Assembly: GCA_016207665.1 (NCBI GenBank)
Contig: JACQPG010000055.1
Coordinates: 1 to 35,183, forward strand
Origin: Elusimicrobiota bacterium
GTDB taxonomy: Bacteria > Elusimicrobiota > Elusimicrobia > UBA1565 > UBA9628
Direction: 5' to 3'
DNA length: 35,183 nt
The translations under genes and the position numbers were made by a program. Shown piece after piece: positions 23,350 through 30,758 of this stretch. The notes below the pieces were generated by a model that was given only the letters and a program-made list of their open reading frames with translations, was not told the DNA's origin and did not search any database. Numbering within the stretch: the stretch's first letter is position 1; every line of letters begins with the position of its first letter.

Positions 23350-24418
23350 TCCCCGCGACATCGATTGGCTGCGCCGCCTGCCCAAGACCGACATACATTG
23401 CCACTTGGACGGATCCTTGCGTCCCCAGACCGTTTTGGACCTGTCCCGGCAATACAAGGTCAAGCTCCCTGCCGACACCCTGGAGGGGATCACGCCTTTG
23501 GTGCAGGTGGGTCCGACCTGCGGCTCCCTCAGGGAGTTCCTGGACGTCTTCGACGTGATCTATCCCTTGCTGCGGCATCCCGCGGCCGTCGAGAGAATCG
23601 CCTACGAGCTGGTCGAGGACTGCGCGCTGGAGAACATCCGGCACGTGGAAGTCCGCCTGGCGCCGGAGCTCCAGGCGCTCTCGTCCTTCGATTCGGAGAA
23701 GGTGCTCGAGGCGACGCTCAAAGGGCTGGATCGGGGAGCGCGAGACTTCGGCACCACCAGCTCGGTGATCGTCTGCCTCTTCCGAGCCCACGGCCCCGCC
23801 GAAAACCGAAGGGCCTTCGGCGCGCTCAAGAGGCTTTTCCGCCCGCAAACCAAACTCTCCCAGCCGGCCGTGGTGGGAGTGGACTTGGCGGGCGATGAAG
23901 CGAGGTATCCGACCATCCAGTTCGCATCATTCTTCGAGGAGGCGCAGGAACTCGGCATCCATACCACCTGTCACGCGGGGGAGACCTTAGGAACCGCCAA
24001 TCTCGAGGCGGCCCTCCAGCTTTCCGTGATGAGGATCGGGCACGGCATCCATCTCATGGAGGACCAGCGACTCCTGGCCGAGGTGGTCCGGCGCAAGGTC
24101 CCTCTCGAAGTGGGTATAACCTCCAATGTCAGCACCAAATCAGTGCCAAACCTGGCCAGTCACCCGGCCCGCACATTCCACCAGGCGGGCGTTCCCGTCA
24201 CGCTCAACACCGATGACCGAGGCATACTCGGCATCGACTTGACTCACGAGTACGGACAGGCGGTCGCGCTGGGATTCTCTCTGGAGGAATTAGCCGGCAT
24301 CGCCCTGGGCTCCATCGACCACCTCTTCCTTCCGGCGCCGGAGCGCGCCCGTCTGAAGCTCGCCTTCGAATCCGAGATCGCGACCATGCTTCCTCGCGCG
24401 GGACGGGCCCTAGCATGA
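23339..24418 (+). CDS. add: Adenosine deaminase
   Basis: 359 residues. TIM-barrel metal hydrolase: zinc ligands His20 and His22 in DIHCHLDGS, His212 with catalytic Glu215 in CHAGE, His235 in IGHG, and Asp292-Asp293 in NTDD. Deaminates (deoxy)adenosine to inosine; some bacterial members prefer methylthioadenosine or S-adenosylhomocysteine, and the mtnP neighbour makes that worth keeping open. TDDR stands where TDDP is more usual. The stop overlaps the cdd start (ATGA). Confidence 0.93.
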   Translation: MSPDPRDIDWLRRLPKTDIHCHLDGSLRPQTVLDLSRQYKVKLPADTLEGITPLVQVGPTCGSLREFLDVFDVIYPLLRHPAAVERIAYELVEDCALENIRHVEVRLAPELQALSSFDSEKVLEATLKGLDRGARDFGTTSSVIVCLFRAHGPAENRRAFGALKRLFRPQTKLSQPAVVGVDLAGDEARYPTIQFASFFEEAQELGIHTTCHAGETLGTANLEAALQLSVMRIGHGIHLMEDQRLLAEVVRRKVPLEVGITSNVSTKSVPNLASHPARTFHQAGVPVTLNTDDRGILGIDLTHEYGQAVALGFSLEELAGIALGSIDHLFLPAPERARLKLAFESEIATMLPRAGRALA

Positions 24419-24870
24419 TATCCCGTCGGCAGGTCCAGCGCCTCGTCGCCGCGGCCTTGGCCGCGCGCAGGAACGCTTATTGCCCTTATTCCCGCTACCC
24501 GGTGGGCGCGGCCGTATTGACCTCCTCCGGGCGCATCTTCGCGGGCTGCAATGTGGAGAACGCCTCCTACGGCCTGACCCTCTGCGCCGAGCGCGTGGCC
24601 ATGGCCTCGGCCATCGTGCGCCGTCAAACCGAGCTCAAGGCCGCCTGCATAGTCGGCCAGGGAGCTCGTCCCTGCGGCGCCTGTCGGCAGTTCCTCTTCG
24701 AGTTCTCGACGCCCAAGACCGAGCTTTACCTGGTGGACGTGTCGCAAAACGAGACTCGCCCGAAAATAACGCGAGGGCTGGTCCGCAAGATGCTGCCTTG
24801 GCCATTCGATCCCTTGGCCTCGGGCCTTCTTTCAAGGCCGCCCAAATACCTTCAAGGAGTTTCCAAATGA
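24415..24870 (+). CDS. cdd: Cytidine deaminase
   Basis: 151 residues, homotetrameric-type length. YCPYSRYPVGAAV (22-34), GCNVENASYGLTLCAER (44-60) with zinc ligand Cys57 and catalytic Glu59, and PCGACRQ (86-92) with Cys87 and Cys90. Converts (deoxy)cytidine to (deoxy)uridine. A C-terminal extension of about 20 residues (after LPWPF) exceeds the usual end. The stop overlaps the next start (ATGA), and AAGGAG inside its 3' end serves as the ribosome-binding site of the AccB-like gene. mtnP-add-cdd form a nucleoside-salvage block. Confidence 0.94.
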   Translation: MISRRQVQRLVAAALAARRNAYCPYSRYPVGAAVLTSSGRIFAGCNVENASYGLTLCAERVAMASAIVRRQTELKAACIVGQGARPCGACRQFLFEFSTPKTELYLVDVSQNETRPKITRGLVRKMLPWPFDPLASGLLSRPPKYLQGVSK

Positions 24871-25247
24871 ACACCCAAGAGCTGGAAAAAGTGCTCTCCT
24901 GGATCCGCAGCACCGATCTCGTGGAAGTAAGCTACAAATTCGCCGGAAAGGGGTTCTCCGTCTCATCCTCGCAGGGCTCTTCCCCTATACCGGCCTTGCC
25001 CGCCAGCCGCTTTACGGCCGTGCTCTCCCCCGGGGTCGGCCTTTTCCAGTGGAACGAGCCGGGGAAGGCGCGCAACGCCGAAGAAGGCGCCTCCCTGCGC
25101 GGAGGCGACCTCCTCGGCGTCGTCGTATCTGGCCAGGGACGGCAGATAGCGGTCAAATCTCCGGCGGATGGCCGTCTGGCCAGGATCTGCGTGGAAGCCG
25201 GGGCTCCGGTGGAGTTCGGTCAACCTCTTTTCTTTATCGAGGGATAA
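24867..25247 (+). CDS. AccB-like biotinyl-domain protein lacking the biotin-accepting lysine
   Basis: 126 residues from ATG 24867 (AAGGAG seven bases upstream; ATGA overlap with cdd). Overall BCCP layout: an N-terminal helix (NTQELEKVLSWIRSTDLVEV), a Ser/Pro/Ala linker (about 33-47), then a biotinyl/lipoyl-like domain (48-126) with LSPGVGLF, GGDLLG and the BCCP-type ending GAPVEFGQPLFFIE. The hairpin that should read EAMKM reads VVSGQGR, so Gln90 stands at the biotinyl-Lys position; the nearest lysine, Lys97, is seven residues on. None of the other frames there encodes an AMK motif, so a simple frameshift is not the cause. accC lies one gene downstream. It is either a structural paralogue of AccB or a decayed copy; it cannot carry biotin in the usual way. 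Confidence 0.82.
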   Translation: MNTQELEKVLSWIRSTDLVEVSYKFAGKGFSVSSSQGSSPIPALPASRFTAVLSPGVGLFQWNEPGKARNAEEGASLRGGDLLGVVVSGQGRQIAVKSPADGRLARICVEAGAPVEFGQPLFFIEG

Positions 25248-25252
25248 GCGGA

Positions 25253-26137
25253 GTGGCGGACAATCCTCCCGAGCGCGTCGCCTGCCCGGATTGCGGCACG
25301 CAAAATTCGCCGCGCAAGAGCTATTGCGACCAATGCGGTCGGGAGCTACGGGGCGGCTCGGCGCGCGAAGAGGGGATTCCCTTGACGGCGATCCGGACTA
25401 CAGGCGGGCTCCCGGCCCAACCGGGGCGTCGACCGCCCGTGAGCAGCACGCGCACTACCCGGCGGCATCTGCAGGATGACGGAGGCCTGGCCTCGACCTT
25501 TTTGAGGAACACCGGGCTCTTGCTGATCGTCGCCGGAGTCGGCTTCATCACTTGGTATCTCTGGAACGAACACCGCCGATCGAGCGATCCGGCCATAGTG
25601 GTGCCCGGGCTGGCGGAGCGCTATTTGGGGGCCCTGAACCAGCAGAATTACGCCTCGGCTTACGAGATGCTCTCGGATACGGCCAAGGCCTATTGCAATC
25701 CCTACGAGTTCGCCCAGCTGCACCAGCCGGCGGCGACCTGGGCGGCCCTGACGCTCTCGAGGCTCGAGCCAGACGCGGCCTTCGTCGAGCTCGAAGTGCG
25801 CACGGGGCGCAAGGTGCGCCGCGAACACCTTGCCTTCGTCTACGAAAGGCGCCGCTGGGCCGTGGCCCATAACGGGAAATCCCTGCGGAGGGCCCAGCAC
25901 GCATTGGCCGGCCGCGATTCGGACATGGCCCTGTTGGAGGCCCAGGCCGCCGTGGAGATCAATCCGAGGGATCCGCTGGGACGCGCATTACTCTGCGAGG
26001 CCAGCCTCCTGCGCAATCTCGATCAAGGACGGCGCGAATGCCAGGTGGCCCTCGAGCTGGCACGCGATTACCCTTCCAATATCTCGCCCCGCTCGCTCGA
26101 TCGCCTCAGGGCGTTGGCGGCGGGGGATATGCCTTAA
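25253..26137 (+). CDS. Zinc-ribbon single-pass membrane protein with C-terminal helical repeats
   Basis: 294 residues from GTG 25253, six bases after the AccB-like stop; no good Shine-Dalgarno, so the start is tentative. Residues 11-28 are a zinc ribbon (CPDC...CDQC: Cys11, Cys14, Cys25, Cys28). A basic, Pro/Gly/Arg-rich linker follows, then one TM helix at 86-104. Outside the membrane, about 113-200 (LAERYLGALNQQNYASAYEM, then LSDTAKAY) looks like an NTF2/DUF4878-like domain. The rest, with ALLEAQAAVEINPRDPLGRA, is TPR-like. No catalytic motif is seen. The position between the AccB-like gene and accC is odd, because accB and accC normally adjoin. Function unknown. Confidence 0.78.
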   Translation: MADNPPERVACPDCGTQNSPRKSYCDQCGRELRGGSAREEGIPLTAIRTTGGLPAQPGRRPPVSSTRTTRRHLQDDGGLASTFLRNTGLLLIVAGVGFITWYLWNEHRRSSDPAIVVPGLAERYLGALNQQNYASAYEMLSDTAKAYCNPYEFAQLHQPAATWAALTLSRLEPDAAFVELEVRTGRKVRREHLAFVYERRRWAVAHNGKSLRRAQHALAGRDSDMALLEAQAAVEINPRDPLGRALLCEASLLRNLDQGRRECQVALELARDYPSNISPRSLDRLRALAAGDMP

Positions 26138-26149
26138 CGGAGCCGACCC

Positions 26150-27526
26150 ATGTTCAAGAAAGTATTGATCGCCAATCGCAGCGAGATCGCGGTGCGCGTG
26201 GTGCGAGCCTGCCGAGAGCTCGGCATACGAAGCGTAGCCGTCTATTCGGAGGCGGATCGGGAATCGCTTCACGTCCGGTTGGCAGACGAGGCGGTGTGCA
26301 TAGGACCGGCTCCGTCCAAGCTGAGCTACCTGGACATGGATGCGGTGCTGTCGGCGGCCAAGATCACCGGGGCCGACGCGGTGCATCCGGGCTATGGATT
26401 CCTCTCGGAGAACGCCGAATTCTCGAAAGCCTGCGAGGACCTGGGTCTGGTCTTCATCGGGCCCAAACCCGAATCGATCAAGAAGTTGGGGCATAAGAGC
26501 ACCGCCAAAGAGCTCGCCCGCTCGGCGCAGGTGCCCGTGGTGCCCGGGACCAAGGGTTTGATCGACGACGATTTCGTCAAGGAGGCCCAGTCCGTCGGAT
26601 TCCCGGTCATGGTCAAGGCCGCGGCCGGCGGCGGCGGCAAGGGGCTGCGCCTGGTGAGGACGCCGGAGGAGCTCGAGGCCCAGGTCAGGCTCGCCCAAAG
26701 CGAGGCGCAAGCGGCTTTCAACGACGGCTCGGTCTATATCGAGAAATTCATCGATCGCCCTCGCCACGTCGAGATTCAGATAGCCGCCGATGGCCATGGC
26801 CAGGTCATCGCTTTTCCTGAACGAGACTGCACGATCCAGCGAAGGCACCAAAAGCTCATCGAAGAGTCGCCCTCGCCCGCGGTCCAGCCAGAGACACGCC
26901 GGCTCATGCAGGAGGCGGCGGTCAGGCTCGCTCGGGCCGCGGGCTATACCAACGTGGGCACCGTGGAGTTCCTCCTTGATCCCTCCGGGCGGTTTTACTT
27001 CATCGAGGTCAACACCCGTCTTCAGGTCGAGCACCCGGTGACAGAGTCGGTCACCGGGCTCGATCTCGTCGTAGCACAGATACTGATTGCCTCCGGCGAG
27101 AAGCTTCCCTTCGACCAGCAGCGGGCTTCCGAGATACGTGCCCATTCGATAGAGCATCGCATCAACGCGGAGGACCCGGACCGGAACTTCGCTCCCTGCC
27201 CCGGCCGCGTCGACCGGTTGACCCTGCCTGGAGGCGCGGGCGTGAGGGTGGACACCCATCTTTACTCCGGCTATACCGTGCCCAGCTACTACGATAGCCT
27301 CTTGGCCAAATTGATCGTCTGGTCATCCGACCGGCCCGCCGCCATCGCCAAGAGCCTGCGAGCCTTGTCCGAGTTCGAGATCGACGGCCTCAAGACCACG
27401 ATCGGCCTCCACCGCAAGGTGCTCGGCCACCCCGATTTCAAGAGCGGCTCATTCGATACCCACTTCATCGAGAGATTGAACCATGTCCAACAACCGAGAT
27501 CTGATAGCGCGGCAGCTGCTCGATAG
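26150..27526 (+). CDS. accC: Biotin carboxylase (acetyl-CoA carboxylase subunit)
   Basis: 458 residues. ATP-grasp enzyme that carboxylates biotin on BCCP, the first half-reaction of fatty-acid synthesis. MFKKVLIANRSEIAVR at the N-terminus, HPGYGFLSENAEF (79-91), the Gly-rich AAAGGGGKGLR (157-167), RDCTIQRRHQKLIEESP (225-241), FIEVNTRLQVEHPVTE (284-299) and HRINAEDP near 355 are intact. It is expected to be active. Its usual partner BCCP would have to come from elsewhere, because the local AccB-like protein lacks the biotin lysine. The last 15 residues overlap gmhA by 44 bases. Confidence 0.96.
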   Translation: MFKKVLIANRSEIAVRVVRACRELGIRSVAVYSEADRESLHVRLADEAVCIGPAPSKLSYLDMDAVLSAAKITGADAVHPGYGFLSENAEFSKACEDLGLVFIGPKPESIKKLGHKSTAKELARSAQVPVVPGTKGLIDDDFVKEAQSVGFPVMVKAAAGGGGKGLRLVRTPEELEAQVRLAQSEAQAAFNDGSVYIEKFIDRPRHVEIQIAADGHGQVIAFPERDCTIQRRHQKLIEESPSPAVQPETRRLMQEAAVRLARAAGYTNVGTVEFLLDPSGRFYFIEVNTRLQVEHPVTESVTGLDLVVAQILIASGEKLPFDQQRASEIRAHSIEHRINAEDPDRNFAPCPGRVDRLTLPGGAGVRVDTHLYSGYTVPSYYDSLLAKLIVWSSDRPAAIAKSLRALSEFEIDGLKTTIGLHRKVLGHPDFKSGSFDTHFIERLNHVQQPRSDSAAAAR

Positions 27527-28076
27527 CAGCCGCGTGCTCTCCGAGACGGCCAAGCTGGCCCCTCTTTTAGCTGAGATCGGGGAGAAGCTGGTCGAGGCTT
27601 ACCGCCGGGGCAACAAGATATTGACCTTCGGCAACGGCGGCTCCTCCTGCGACGCTCAGAACTTCGCCGACGAGCTGGTGGGGCGCTTCGAGCGCAATCG
27701 CCCTCCCCTTCCCGCGATCGCCTTGACGGCCAGCCAGGCCGATCTCACGTCCATAGGCAACGATTTCGGCTTCGAGAGCGTCTTCGCCCGGCAATTGGAG
27801 GCGCACGCCAAGCCCGGCGATATCGCCGTCGCCATCTCGACCTCGGGAAACTCTCCCAACGTGCTCAAGGCCGTCGAGTCCGCCAAGAGGCTCAAAATGC
27901 TCTCCGTAGGGCTATCCGGGGAGAGCGGCGGCAAGCTCACGCCGCTGGTCGACCACTGCGTCTGCGTCCCGTCGAAGACGGTGGCTCGCATTCAGGAGGC
28001 CCATATCGCCATAATCCAAATCTGGTGCGGTCTCATCGAGGAGGCGCTTTTCCCCCAGGCGCCCAAGGCCCATTAA
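27483..28076 (+). CDS. gmhA: Sedoheptulose-7-phosphate isomerase
   Basis: 197 residues. SIS-domain enzyme converting sedoheptulose 7-phosphate to D-glycero-D-manno-heptose 7-phosphate, first step to ADP-heptose for LPS inner core or S-layer glycans. GNGGSSCDAQNFADELVGRF (50-69) with Glu64, GNDFGF (92-97), the phosphate loop STSGNS (119-124) and RIQEAHIAII (169-178) with His174 match the GmhA active site. ATG 27483 overlaps accC; TAATG joins it to rfaE2. Confidence 0.94.
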   Translation: MSNNRDLIARQLLDSSRVLSETAKLAPLLAEIGEKLVEAYRRGNKILTFGNGGSSCDAQNFADELVGRFERNRPPLPAIALTASQADLTSIGNDFGFESVFARQLEAHAKPGDIAVAISTSGNSPNVLKAVESAKRLKMLSVGLSGESGGKLTPLVDHCVCVPSKTVARIQEAHIAIIQIWCGLIEEALFPQAPKAH

Positions 28077-28555
28077 TGGAGGACTCCAAGGCCAAGCTCA
28101 AGACTCTCAAAAAGCTGCTCACCTTGCGCCAATTGTGGGCCTGGGAGGGCCGGAAAGTCGTTTTCACCAACGGGGTCTTCGACATACTCCACGCGGGCCA
28201 TATCGAGCTCTTGGAGAAGGCACGCGCTCTCGGAGACGTGCTGATCGTCGGTCTCAATAAGGATGAATCGGCCCGCAGGCTGGGCAAGGGACCCGAAAGG
28301 CCGATCAACGCCTGGGCCGACCGGGCCGCCGTGCTCTGCGCCCTATCAGCGGTCGACGCGGTGGTGGGATTCTCCGAGGACACGCCGGCGCAGCTTATGG
28401 AGCAGCTCAAGCCGGATATCTTCGTCAAGGGAGGGGATTACAAGCTGGAGCAGCTTCGCGAGGCCAGATACGCCGGCAGGACCGTGCTGATCTCTCTCAA
28501 AAAGGGCTATTCCACCACCAACATAGCGCGCAAGCTTCGGGAAGTCAGGGCTTAG
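28076..28555 (+). CDS. rfaE2: Heptose 1-phosphate adenylyltransferase (HldE C-terminal type)
   Basis: 159 residues from ATG 28076 (TAATG overlap with gmhA). Cytidylyltransferase-like fold: FTNGVFDILHAGHIELL (30-46) with the HxGH motif at 39-42, VKGGDY (117-122) and GYSTTNI (144-150). It makes ADP-D-glycero-beta-D-manno-heptose. It corresponds only to the C-terminal domain of E. coli HldE; the kinase (hldA), phosphatase (gmhB) and epimerase (hldD) are not in this window. It is the last gene of the plus-strand run. Confidence 0.93.
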   Translation: MEDSKAKLKTLKKLLTLRQLWAWEGRKVVFTNGVFDILHAGHIELLEKARALGDVLIVGLNKDESARRLGKGPERPINAWADRAAVLCALSAVDAVVGFSEDTPAQLMEQLKPDIFVKGGDYKLEQLREARYAGRTVLISLKKGYSTTNIARKLREVRA

Positions 28556-28556
28556 A

Positions 28557-28584
28557 GCGCCAAGCGGCCCAAGGCCGCCAGCGC
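28557..28584. terminator. Hairpin between convergent genes
   Basis: GCGGCC (28564-28569) and GGCCGC (28573-28578) form a perfect 6-bp stem with a CAA loop, and outer GCGC/GCGC arms could add four pairs. It lies between the rfaE2 stop and the ctpA stop (convergent). Neither strand shows a T-run after the stem, so intrinsic termination is uncertain; it may block 3' degradation or need Rho. Confidence 0.4.
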
Positions 28585-28590
28585 CCAGTT

Positions 28591-30084
28591 CTAGGACATG
28601 GGCTTGGAGAGCAGCTCGATCGCCTTGTCCATGGCAGGATCGGCCGTCATTGGTCCCTTGAGTGGAACGCCGAACACCTGCCGCCTGAGCTCCTTGAGTA
28701 TGGCGGTCTCCTGCTCGAGCGGCAGCGATATCTCGAAATCCGGCTTGACTCCCCCGACGTCCCCGATACGCTTTCCGGTCTCCGGGTCGCGGGGAGAATC
28801 GATAGAACGGCCGGAAGGGGTATACCACTTATCCGTGGTGATCCGGGCCATGCCACCGCCGTTATCCGGCAACAACACCTGCTGGGAACCCTTGCCGAAG
28901 CTGCGAGAGCCCACGACAAAGCCCACTTTATGATCTCCAAGCGCCCCTGCCACGATCTCGCTGGCCGAGGCCGAGCCCTCGTCGATCAAGACCACCACGC
29001 GGATATCCTTGAATATCCCGTCACCGGAGACGACATGCCTGGAGCTCCACGTGCCCCGCCTCTTCATCGTGACTATGTCCTGACCGTCGAGCAGGAAGTT
29101 GGAGGTGATATCCGTCACCGTGGGCACCTGGCCTCCCGGATTGCCGCGCAAGTCGATGATCACGCCTTTGACGCCATGATCGGCCCTGAGCTTGAGAACG
29201 GCGTTTTTGAATTCCTCGTGCGTATTCTGCAGGAATTGGCCGAAACGCACATAACCGATGGCCTCGTTGATCATCCGAGCGAGAAGATTGCGGCTCTTAA
29301 CCTCCGCTCTCGTCACGGTCACTACCTTCTCCTGCCCTTCGCGTCTGATGGTGAGCCTGACCGGGGTGCCAGGCTTGCCCAAAATCCGCGGGATGACGGT
29401 GCTCAAGGGCCAACCATGGATGGAAACGCCCTCCACGGCCGTGATCAGATCTTCATCTTGTATGCCCGCGGCCAGAGCCGGCGAGCCCGAGAAAGGAAAC
29501 TCGACGAAAGGATAGCCGTCCTTGGTTCCCATGGAAACGCCGATGCCGCTGAAGCTTTGCGCATTATCCCGCCTCATTTCCGCCACATCTTCAGGAGTCA
29601 TATAGCTTGAATGCGGATCCTTAAGCTCGGCGATGGCGCTTGACAGCATCAGATCCACCAACTTCCCCCAATTCCCTTGGACCTTGTCGAAGGACTCCTC
29701 AGCCGTCTTGGCCGCGGCATTGAGCATGGCCTCCCATTGCGCCCGGCTGATGGGCTGGACATACTCGTAATCAAACGCCGCCAGATTGCCGACAAACCGC
29801 TCCATGTCCTGCCGGCTGGGAGCGGAAGACTTCGCCCGGGCCAGGGTATGAATCCGCTTTAGGAATTCCCGGGCCAATTCGGGAGGCAGGGTGTTTCCAT
29901 GTCCCGCGGTCCTGTCGAGCCTGTCGACCAAATTGACGATTTCTCTCGACTTGACCGGAACGATGACGGCCCGCTCGCTCGTGAAAACGGCGCGCGCGGC
30001 CGGATATGACGATTCGAGGGTTTCGGCCCGAAGAAGAGCGGCCTGGAGAAGAAGCGCCGGCCACAACCTCAGAAATCTCCGCAT
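28591..30084 (-). CDS. ctpA: C-terminal processing protease (S41), PDZ-containing
   Basis: 497 residues with signal peptide (1-20). An N-terminal helical region (about 45-175) is followed by a PDZ domain (about 178-255, SGIGVSMGTKDGYPFVEFPF at its start) and the S41 protease core (about 270-450). The core has VIIDLRGNPGG (308-318), GSASASEIVAGAL with catalytic Ser373 and FGKGSQQ with Lys398, the Ser-Lys spacing of 25 seen in Prc/CtpA. It degrades or trims periplasmic proteins from their C-termini. AGGAGG stands four bases before ATG 30084. A TACAAT at 30116-30111 could be the -10 box, but no -35 fits. Confidence 0.95.
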   Translation of the reverse strand: MRRFLRLWPALLLQAALLRAETLESSYPAARAVFTSERAVIVPVKSREIVNLVDRLDRTAGHGNTLPPELAREFLKRIHTLARAKSSAPSRQDMERFVGNLAAFDYEYVQPISRAQWEAMLNAAAKTAEESFDKVQGNWGKLVDLMLSSAIAELKDPHSSYMTPEDVAEMRRDNAQSFSGIGVSMGTKDGYPFVEFPFSGSPALAAGIQDEDLITAVEGVSIHGWPLSTVIPRILGKPGTPVRLTIRREGQEKVVTVTRAEVKSRNLLARMINEAIGYVRFGQFLQNTHEEFKNAVLKLRADHGVKGVIIDLRGNPGGQVPTVTDITSNFLLDGQDIVTMKRRGTWSSRHVVSGDGIFKDIRVVVLIDEGSASASEIVAGALGDHKVGFVVGSRSFGKGSQQVLLPDNGGGMARITTDKWYTPSGRSIDSPRDPETGKRIGDVGGVKPDFEISLPLEQETAILKELRRQVFGVPLKGPMTADPAMDKAIELLSKPMS

Positions 30085-30170
30085 GAAGCCTCCTATGGAA
30101 GTCTGGGGTGATTGTAGCGCTAAGTCTCGGCCTTAGGCCGGGCTGAAAGGGAATCGCGCACGGCCGCTTG

Positions 30171-30192
30171 AGTCCTATATTGAATTAGGACT
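30171..30192. repeat. Inverted repeat upstream of ctpA
   Basis: AGTCCTA (30171-30177) and TAGGACT (30186-30192), a perfect 7-bp inverted repeat with an 8-base AT-rich centre. It sits in the 143-base gap between the ctpA start and the 30228 stop. A second small palindrome, CGGCC-TTA-GGCCG, stands at about 30128-30140. Neither has a T-run. The first could be an operator or a weak terminator of the upstream gene. Confidence 0.4.
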
Positions 30193-30227
30193 AAAGACCC
30201 AAATGACTGGGCCGGCGGACCGAGGTT

Positions 30228-30683
30228 CTACGGCTGGGGGGCCGCCACGGCCGGCGCTTGAGCCGCCTGGTCCAGCTCCAAGGCTTTTTCCTTGGCTTGA
30301 CGCACCTCGGCCAGGAGCTGGCTTTGGGGATGCTCTTTCTCGAAGGCCTCGAGGCGCTCGGCTCCTTCCTTATATTGCCCCGCCAATATCATGTCCACGG
30401 CCTGGGCGAACTCCTCTTTCTCCTTCTTCTGCTCCCGGCTTTTCCGGGACTTCCGGCCTTCCTTCCATTTGACCTTGTCCGGGCTGGCCGCTTCCTGCTC
30501 GCTGCCCCGCACGGCGGCCACGGCCGTCACGCGCGTTTTCTGGCGCTGGCCCGCCACGGCCGACTCGGAAAGGCCTTCCTTGAGATTCTGGAACCAGGTC
30601 TTTAGGAGCGACAATTTCGATCCCTCGGCTCTGACCTGGCCCGACAGAAGCATGAGCGCAGACAGGAAAATCATTGTTTTCAT
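30228..30683 (-). CDS. Small exported charged protein of unknown function
   Basis: 151 residues from ATG 30683 (GGAGG five bases upstream; ATG 30686 is two bases from the same GGAGG). Signal peptide MKTMIFLSALMLLSGQVRA. A strongly charged middle (VKWKEGRKSRKSREQKKEKE) is followed by a TPR-like helix pair, FAQAVDMILAGQYKEGAERL (with EAFEKEHPQSQLLAEV), recalling the repeats of YbgF/BamD-type envelope proteins. It ends in an Ala/Pro/Gln tail. No family recognised. It lies 75 bases downstream of the large NHL protein gene in the same orientation. Confidence 0.72.
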   Translation of the reverse strand: MKTMIFLSALMLLSGQVRAEGSKLSLLKTWFQNLKEGLSESAVAGQRQKTRVTAVAAVRGSEQEAASPDKVKWKEGRKSRKSREQKKEKEEFAQAVDMILAGQYKEGAERLEAFEKEHPQSQLLAEVRQAKEKALELDQAAQAPAVAAPQP

Positions 30684-30732
30684 CATTCCCTCCAATTTTT
30701 CAACCCTTTCTGACCTTGATCGGGATCCCACC

Positions 30733-30744
30733 GTACCCGGGTAC
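30733..30744. repeat. 12-bp perfect palindrome GTACCCGGGTAC
   Basis: A fully self-complementary 12-mer in the short gap between the NHL protein stop (30759) and the small exported protein start (30683). Zero-loop palindromes are more typical of protein-binding sites than of terminators. Only one copy was noticed in the window. Confidence 0.35.
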
Positions 30745-30758
30745 AGTTAGCGCAACTC

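Noticed and set aside
24480-24866. Extension of the AccB-like frame into cdd
   Set aside because: It lies within cdd in another frame; ATG 24867 has AAGGAG at proper spacing and matches the BCCP N-terminus.
25110-25160. Frameshift or sequencing error hiding the AMKM biotin motif
   Set aside because: The other two frames at this place encode no AMK-like motif, and the flanking domain is in one uninterrupted frame, so a simple indel does not restore the motif.
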